Part shown: one piece after another, positions 59,457-64,000 of the stretch
Layout: each line of letters starts with the position of its first letter
Numbering within the stretch: the stretch's first letter is position 1
NCBI GenBank assembly: GCA_943370355.1
Contig: CALRQP020000005.1
Coordinates: 62,001-126,000, forward strand
Source: JADCGM01 sp943370355
GTDB lineage: Bacteria > Pseudomonadota > Alphaproteobacteria > Sphingomonadales > Sphingomonadaceae
Direction: 5' to 3'
Length of the DNA: 64,000 nt
The notes under the pieces: model-generated
Database searches by the model: none
What the model saw: only the letters and a program-made list of their open reading frames with translations
Told to the model about the DNA's origin: nothing
Program-made: the position numbers and the translations under genes

Positions 59457-60487
59457 CCGCCGGTGACGCTCATGTGCCGCGCAACTGCGGGCGCATGGCC
59501 GCGCCGGTCTATGACGAAGTCATGCCCCTTTGGTTTGCGCGAAATGGCTTCGTCGATCGCAGCGTCAAGGTTCGCGTCGTCGGCGGTCGCGCGGACAACA
59601 GCGCGCAGGTCGGCGGCATCGTCCTGGCCCAAGCACATGTAGAGCGTGCCGGTCGCGGTCAGCCGGACGCGGTTGCAGCTTTCGCAGAAATTATGGGTCA
59701 GCGGCGTGATGAACCCGAGCCGTTGGCCGGTTTCGCGAATCCGGACATAGCGCGCGGGGCCGCCCGTCGAATCGGGCAGGTCGTCGAGCGTCCAGCGCTG
59801 CGCAAGATCGGCGCGCACGCGGGACAGCGGCAGATAACGGTCGGTCCGGTCTTCGGCGACCTCGCCCAGCGGCATCGTCTCGATGAGCGTCAGGTCATGC
59901 CCCTCGCGGCCGCACCAACGCAGCATCGAATCGATCTCGTCCTCATTGATGCCGGCAAGCGCGACCATGTTGATCTTGACCGCGAGGCCCGCGTGCTTCG
60001 CCGCGCGGATGCCGTCGAGCACCTGCTCCAGCCGGCCCCAGCGCGTGATGGCCGTGAATTTCACCGGATCGAGCGTGTCGATGCTGACGTTGATCCGCTT
60101 GACGCCAGCAGCCTTGAGATCGCTCGCGAATTTCGCAAGCTGGCTGCCGTTCGTCGTCAGCGTGAGTTCGTCGAGACCGCGGCCGAGATGCTGCCCGAGC
60201 GAGTGCACCAAGTCTATGATCCCGCGCCGCACCAGCGGTTCGCCGCCAGTCAGCCGTAGCTTGCGCACCCCTCGCCGCACGAAGGCCGACGCCAGCCGGT
60301 CGATCTCCTCAAGGCTCAGGACCTCCGCCTTGGGCAGGAAGGTCATATGCTCCGACATGCAATAGACGCAGCGGAAGTCGCAGCGATCGGTGACCGAGAC
60401 GCGCAGATAGTCGATGCGCCGCCCATAGGGATCGACGAGCGGTGCGCTCGCGTCGCGCGTCAGTCCGCCGGGGTGCAGCATGCCCAT
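59453..60487 (-). CDS. moaA: GTP 3',8-cyclase (radical SAM)
   Basis: First enzyme of molybdopterin synthesis, turning GTP into 3',8-cyclo-7,8-dihydro-GTP. The 344-residue protein has the radical SAM cluster motif C36-x3-C40-x2-C43 (SVTDRCDFRCVYC), the LRLTGGEPLVR motif, the C-terminal cluster Cys set FCESCNRVRLTATGTLYMC, and the terminal Gly-Gly tail (MSVTGG). Starts at 60487 or 60481 are equivalent. The cofactor would serve molybdenum hydroxylases, whose small subunit (21.8 kb) is present without its partner. Confidence 0.96.
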   Translation of the reverse strand: MGMLHPGGLTRDASAPLVDPYGRRIDYLRVSVTDRCDFRCVYCMSEHMTFLPKAEVLSLEEIDRLASAFVRRGVRKLRLTGGEPLVRRGIIDLVHSLGQHLGRGLDELTLTTNGSQLAKFASDLKAAGVKRINVSIDTLDPVKFTAITRWGRLEQVLDGIRAAKHAGLAVKINMVALAGINEDEIDSMLRWCGREGHDLTLIETMPLGEVAEDRTDRYLPLSRVRADLAQRWTLDDLPDSTGGPARYVRIRETGQRLGFITPLTHNFCESCNRVRLTATGTLYMCLGQDDAADLRAVVRATADDANLDAAIDEAISRKPKGHDFVIDRRGHAPAVARHMSVTGG

Positions 60488-60580
60488 GCGCGGATATGTG
60501 CGGTCAGACAGCGCCGCTGTCCAGCTTCCCTCTTGCAGTGGCCCGGCTTCCCCTCTCTATTCAGGGCAAAGGGGAGCCGC

Positions 60581-62113
60581 ATGATGATCGAAAACAGGTT
60601 CCGATTGCCGCTGCGCCGTCGCGGGTTGTTGCAGGCCGGGCTGGCCGGTGCGGCGCTGCTGACGCCGGCGCGCCTGCTGGCGAAGGACGCCTATGTCGAT
60701 GTGCGCAAGGCGATCGCCGCCGGCCATGACGCGGCGGTTAAACGATTGCAGGACTGGATCCGCCTGCCGTCGATCGCAGCCGAGAACCGCGCGATGCCGG
60801 AAGGGGCTGCCTATATGGCCCAGCTGGCGCGCGATGCCGGGTTTCAGAAGGCGGAGATCGTGCCGACGAGCGGGCATCCCGGCGTTTTCGCCACGCTCGA
60901 TGCCGGCGCGAAAAAGACCATGGGCATCTACTTCATGTATGATGTGAAGCAGTTCGACCCATCCGAATGGTCATCGCCGCCGCTGGAAGCGCGGCTCGTC
61001 GACAAGCCGGGGTTCGGCAAGGTGGTCGTGGGGCGCGGTGCGGTCAACCAGAAGGGGCCGGAGGCGACCTTCCTCGCCGCCCTCCACGCGATGCGCGCGG
61101 CGGGGCGTAAACTGCCGGTCAATCTGGTGCTTGTCGCCGAGGGCGAAGAAGAGATCGGCTCGCCCCATTTCTCCGAAATCGTCCGGCGGCCCGATGTGCT
61201 CGCAGCGCTCCGGAAATGCGTCGGCGTGATCATTCCGACCGGCTGGCAAAGTCCGGCGACGGGCGGCGTGTCGGTCAATCTCGGCGCGAAGGGCGTGATT
61301 GAACTCGAACTTGTCGCATCGGGCAAGAGCTGGGGTCGCGGACCGCTGACCGATATCCACTCCAGCGAGAAGGCCCGCATCGACAGCCCGGCCTGGCGGC
61401 TCGTCGCCGCGCTGTCGACATTGGTCAGCCCCGACGGCAACACGCCGCTCATCGATGGTTTCGCCGACAAGGCGCGGCCGCTCACCCCGCGCGAGCGCCA
61501 GCTGCTGGTCGAGGCCGCCAAGTCGCTCGACGAGGCCGATGCGAAGCGCGCGCTGGGCATCACCCACTGGATCGACGACCTGCCGTGGCAGCAGTCGCTC
61601 GAACGGCTCGCGGCGGCGCCGACGGTCAATATCGAAGGGCTGGTCGCGGGCTATACCGGGCCCGGCGGCAAAACCATCCTGCCGGGCCATGCGGTTGCCA
61701 AGATTGACATGCGAATCGTGCCCGACATGACGAAGGACGACACTGTCGCCAAGCTCAAGGCGCATCTTGCCAAGCGGGGGTTCGGCGACATCGAGGTCAA
61801 TGTCTCCGGTGGCTATGACCCGACCGAAACGCCCGAAAACAGTGCGCTCGTCCGCGCCGAACTCGCGACCTACCGCCGCGCCGGTGTGGCGACGACCATC
61901 TATCCGCGCCTTGCCGGGTCATGGCCCGGCGTCGTGTTCACGGGTGCACCGGTAAGCCTTCCGGCCGGTCAATTCGGTCTCGGCCATGGCAATGGCGCGC
62001 ACGCGCCGAACGAATATTTCGTGATCGACAGCAGCAATCCCAAGGTCGCGGGCATGGACGATGCGGCGCTGGGCTTTGTGGATTTCCTGTACGAGATCGC
62101 TGCCAGCGGGTGA
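60581..62113 (+). CDS. Exported M20-family peptidase with altered metal ligands
   Basis: A 510-residue M20-like protein with a Tat-type signal (LRRRGLLQAGLAGAALL). GGGGAG lies four to seven bases before the ATG pair at 60581/60584. Motifs typical of M20 are recognisable but changed: GHYDV is FMYDV and the DDKG bridging-Asp motif is NQKG (in GRGAVNQKGPEATF). EGEEEIGSPH and the C-terminal LGHGNGAHAPNEY are normal. It is therefore a divergent clade, perhaps with another metal mode. Probably periplasmic dipeptide or acyl-amino-acid metabolism. Confidence 0.85.
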   Translation: MMIENRFRLPLRRRGLLQAGLAGAALLTPARLLAKDAYVDVRKAIAAGHDAAVKRLQDWIRLPSIAAENRAMPEGAAYMAQLARDAGFQKAEIVPTSGHPGVFATLDAGAKKTMGIYFMYDVKQFDPSEWSSPPLEARLVDKPGFGKVVVGRGAVNQKGPEATFLAALHAMRAAGRKLPVNLVLVAEGEEEIGSPHFSEIVRRPDVLAALRKCVGVIIPTGWQSPATGGVSVNLGAKGVIELELVASGKSWGRGPLTDIHSSEKARIDSPAWRLVAALSTLVSPDGNTPLIDGFADKARPLTPRERQLLVEAAKSLDEADAKRALGITHWIDDLPWQQSLERLAAAPTVNIEGLVAGYTGPGGKTILPGHAVAKIDMRIVPDMTKDDTVAKLKAHLAKRGFGDIEVNVSGGYDPTETPENSALVRAELATYRRAGVATTIYPRLAGSWPGVVFTGAPVSLPAGQFGLGHGNGAHAPNEYFVIDSSNPKVAGMDDAALGFVDFLYEIAASG

Positions 62114-62182
62114 TCTTTGCTGGCGTTTAACCGCGTTCGGGGCCAAATCGGTCATGACACTCGGGTAGGTTCGTTCGCTCAG

Positions 62183-64000
62183 ATGAATCGGGTTGAAACG
62201 ATCGACACTTTGCTGACGGAGGCCGCCTCCGGGGAGCCGTTTGCCGGAGCGCCCGGCGAACTGGCTTCGGTTTTCCTTATCTCGCCGCGCTACCGTCAGG
62301 AGTTGGCGGCGGCGGTCGAATCATCCGGGCGCATCGTTCGTCTGACACGGCGCATCGAGGATGCGGCGAGGCGATTCGCTGAGTCACCGGCGCTAATCGC
62401 GGTCGTCGATGCGCGGGGCGCGCTCGGGCGCGGACTCGAAACAGCGCGCGGCCTGTCGCAGGCGGTCGAGGAGAGACGGGGCGCGATGCTCGTGTTGCTG
62501 TCGCGCGGCGACGGCGATGCGCTTGCTGAGGTGTATGCGAGCGGCGCAACGCATTTTCTGATCAGCCCGTTCACCACCGTCGAGTTCGGCGACGCGCTGC
62601 GCTTCGCCGACCGCTACGTCGCGCGGATGCGCCGAAGCGGCGCCAACGAAGCGCTGGTCTCGGCGCAAGCGGCGCTGGCGGGCAGTGCGCGCTGGGAGTG
62701 GCGGCGCGGCGACGATGATGTCGTTATTTCGCCTGCGCTGGCGGCGCTGCTTGGTGAGCCGATGTTGCGGCGCATCGGAGCGCTGTCGGCGATTTCCCGG
62801 CTCGCACCGCCCGAACGGCGCCGGATCGGGCTCGGACTGCGGCGCCTGCTCCTGACCAACACCGCCGGCGACGTCGACCATATGATGGCGGTCGATGGCA
62901 CGCCTCACCGGCTTGTTCACCACGTCCGCGTGTTGCGCGGTGCCGATGACAAGATCGCCGGACTGTCAGCCACGGTGGAGGACATCGATACGCTGCTGCT
63001 CGACCGAAGGCTTGCTCAGCATTTCGATGCCCAGACCGGGCTCGCCAATCAAGATTATGCGCGCACTTGGGTGGACCAGCTGCTTGGGGGGCGGAGCGAA
63101 TTCGATCCGGCCTGCATCGTCGTGCTGCTGTCGATCAGCCGGTTCGAACAGGTCAACGTCAGCTATGGCCGCGGCGTTGCCGACGCATTGCTGCAGGCGG
63201 TGGCGCGGCGGTTGCGCCGGGTGGCCGGCGAGGATGCGACGCCCGACAAGGTGCTCATCGCCCGCCTTGCCGGTGCTGAGTTCGCGGTCGCATTCGCAGG
63301 GCCAGTGCTGCTCAACGACGCGATCCGCTTCAGCCAGCAGCTTGGCGATTCCTTCGAGCGGCCATTCGTTATCGGCGGCCGGGTCATCCATCTCGCGTGC
63401 CGCATGGGAATCGCGGCCGCCGCCAACGATCTCGACAGCGCCGATACGCTGTTCCGTCAGGCGGGCACCGCGCTCGCGCATGCCAAGACTGCCGAGCCCA
63501 ACAGTTTTCAGGTGTTCCTGCCCGGCACCGACGATGACAGTGCCTGGCGCATGGCCGTGCTGCAGGCAGACCTGCGCCGTGCCCTCGATGAAGGCGAGCT
63601 TGAGATCCTGTTCCAGCCGCAGGTCGAAATCGTATCGGGCCGTATCACAGGCGTTGAGGCGTTGGTGCGTTGGCAGCATCCGCTGCTCGGTACGCTATCG
63701 GCACAGATACTTCTCGAGGTTGCTGAGCGCGCCGAATTGTCCGCGCGGGTTGGCGAACACATTATCGCTCGTGCGCTCGCGGAGGCAGCGAGATGGCCGG
63801 TGTCACTGGGCGGCGTCCGATTGTCGGTTAACGTAACAGCGGAAGATGTGCAGCGGCCGGGATTCGCCAACACGCTGGAAGGCTTGGTAGAAGCGAGCGA
63901 GTTTTCGCATGAGCGACTCACTGTCGAAGTAACGGAAAGCGGGCTTGTCGAAAATCTCGAAGTTGCCGCCATCGCGCTCGCCGACATTCGCGGCAGTGGC
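62183..64000 (+). CDS. GGDEF/EAL domain c-di-GMP signalling protein, 3' end outside the window
   Basis: The frame from ATG 62183 is open to the window edge (606 codons seen). Residues about 1-140 look like a degenerate receiver domain (VVDARGA, LSRGDGDA, LISPFT in place of Lys-Pro). A PAS-like stretch follows, then a GGDEF domain whose signature is AGAEF (363-367), predicted inactive as a cyclase, and an EAL domain starting FQPQVEI with EALVRW (492-497) and SVNVTAEDV intact so far. It is likely a c-di-GMP phosphodiesterase, possibly controlled by the GGDEF remnant. Confidence 0.9.
   Translation, partial: MNRVETIDTLLTEAASGEPFAGAPGELASVFLISPRYRQELAAAVESSGRIVRLTRRIEDAARRFAESPALIAVVDARGALGRGLETARGLSQAVEERRGAMLVLLSRGDGDALAEVYASGATHFLISPFTTVEFGDALRFADRYVARMRRSGANEALVSAQAALAGSARWEWRRGDDDVVISPALAALLGEPMLRRIGALSAISRLAPPERRRIGLGLRRLLLTNTAGDVDHMMAVDGTPHRLVHHVRVLRGADDKIAGLSATVEDIDTLLLDRRLAQHFDAQTGLANQDYARTWVDQLLGGRSEFDPACIVVLLSISRFEQVNVSYGRGVADALLQAVARRLRRVAGEDATPDKVLIARLAGAEFAVAFAGPVLLNDAIRFSQQLGDSFERPFVIGGRVIHLACRMGIAAAANDLDSADTLFRQAGTALAHAKTAEPNSFQVFLPGTDDDSAWRMAVLQADLRRALDEGELEILFQPQVEIVSGRITGVEALVRWQHPLLGTLSAQILLEVAERAELSARVGEHIIARALAEAARWPVSLGGVRLSVNVTAEDVQRPGFANTLEGLVEASEFSHERLTVEVTESGLVENLEVAAIALADIRGSG

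Noticed and set aside
62895..63836. A 313-codon frame in the region of the GGDEF/EAL protein
   Set aside because: Ser/Arg/Cys-rich with no domain; the frame starting at 62183 gives clear GGDEF and EAL motifs over the same bases.
1..64000. CRISPR arrays, phage genes or insertion sequences
   Set aside because: No regularly spaced direct repeats, transposase, integrase or phage structural motifs were seen on either strand.

Overview
The window is high-GC, gene-dense chromosomal DNA from an alphaproteobacterium, most likely a sphingomonad (order Sphingomonadales). The evidence is the alphaproteobacterial F1-ATPase zeta subunit, a bc1 operon petABC, the alphaproteobacterial aa3 oxidase cluster (coxB-coxA-ctaB-small ORF-ctaG-coxC-DUF983-SURF1), CtrA with its small partner SciP, a CdnL/CarD regulator and an S4-domain/SUV3-like helicase pair. 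Species is not assigned. I see no integrase, transposase, phage module or CRISPR array.

Layout. 1-5.3 kb: an incomplete protein, a DUF3667 membrane protein, a zeta subunit-BolA-monothiol glutaredoxin-membrane protein run, then trmL-hemF-GNAT on the other strand. 5.5-8.2 kb: petABC closed by a strong hairpin. 8.3-11.1 kb: serine hydrolase and MTA phosphorylase. 11.2-20.8 kb (minus): a long respiratory operon for cytochrome c oxidase and its assembly factors, running on into thrC, an M16 peptidase and a methyltransferase with stop/start overlaps at most junctions. 20.9-25 kb: small metabolic genes, including an orphan 2Fe-2S subunit and a nitronate monooxygenase with a broken copy of its own N-terminus about 0.5 kb away. 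25-31 kb (minus): aldehyde dehydrogenase, M20 amidohydrolase, an NTF2-like exported protein, apt and an M23 endopeptidase. 31-34.6 kb (plus): helicase, S4 protein, ferredoxin. 34.6-40.1 kb (minus): PepSY reductase-like protein, TonB receptor, DUF2946 protein and a serine hydrolase. 40.4-45.4 kb: carD, an S9 peptidase, ctrA with sciP tail to tail, mnmA. 45.3-50.2 kb: phzF-like, CDF efflux, pdxH, a lipoprotein with a methyltransferase fold and a diguanylate cyclase. 50.5-54.7 kb (minus): a compact four-gene biosynthetic-looking operon. 55-64 kb: fadB-like enzyme, histidine kinase, tRNA-Asn, nadK-moaA, a variant M20 peptidase and a GGDEF/EAL protein cut by the window end.

Most of the window is housekeeping: electron transport (bc1 to aa3), cofactor synthesis (haem, molybdopterin, NADP, PLP), tRNA modification and cell-cycle control. 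The most promising undescribed system is the 50.5-54.7 kb operon. It encodes a GNAT-fold thermostable-hemolysin-family protein, a single polypeptide fusing an AMP-forming ligase to a haem-oxygenase-like diiron oxidase with all six expected metal ligands, an SDR and an exported TPR-like protein, behind a 0.4-kb leader with four short perfect palindromes. The second most striking item is a 115-bp double-hairpin repeat lying in frame inside the helicase gene.
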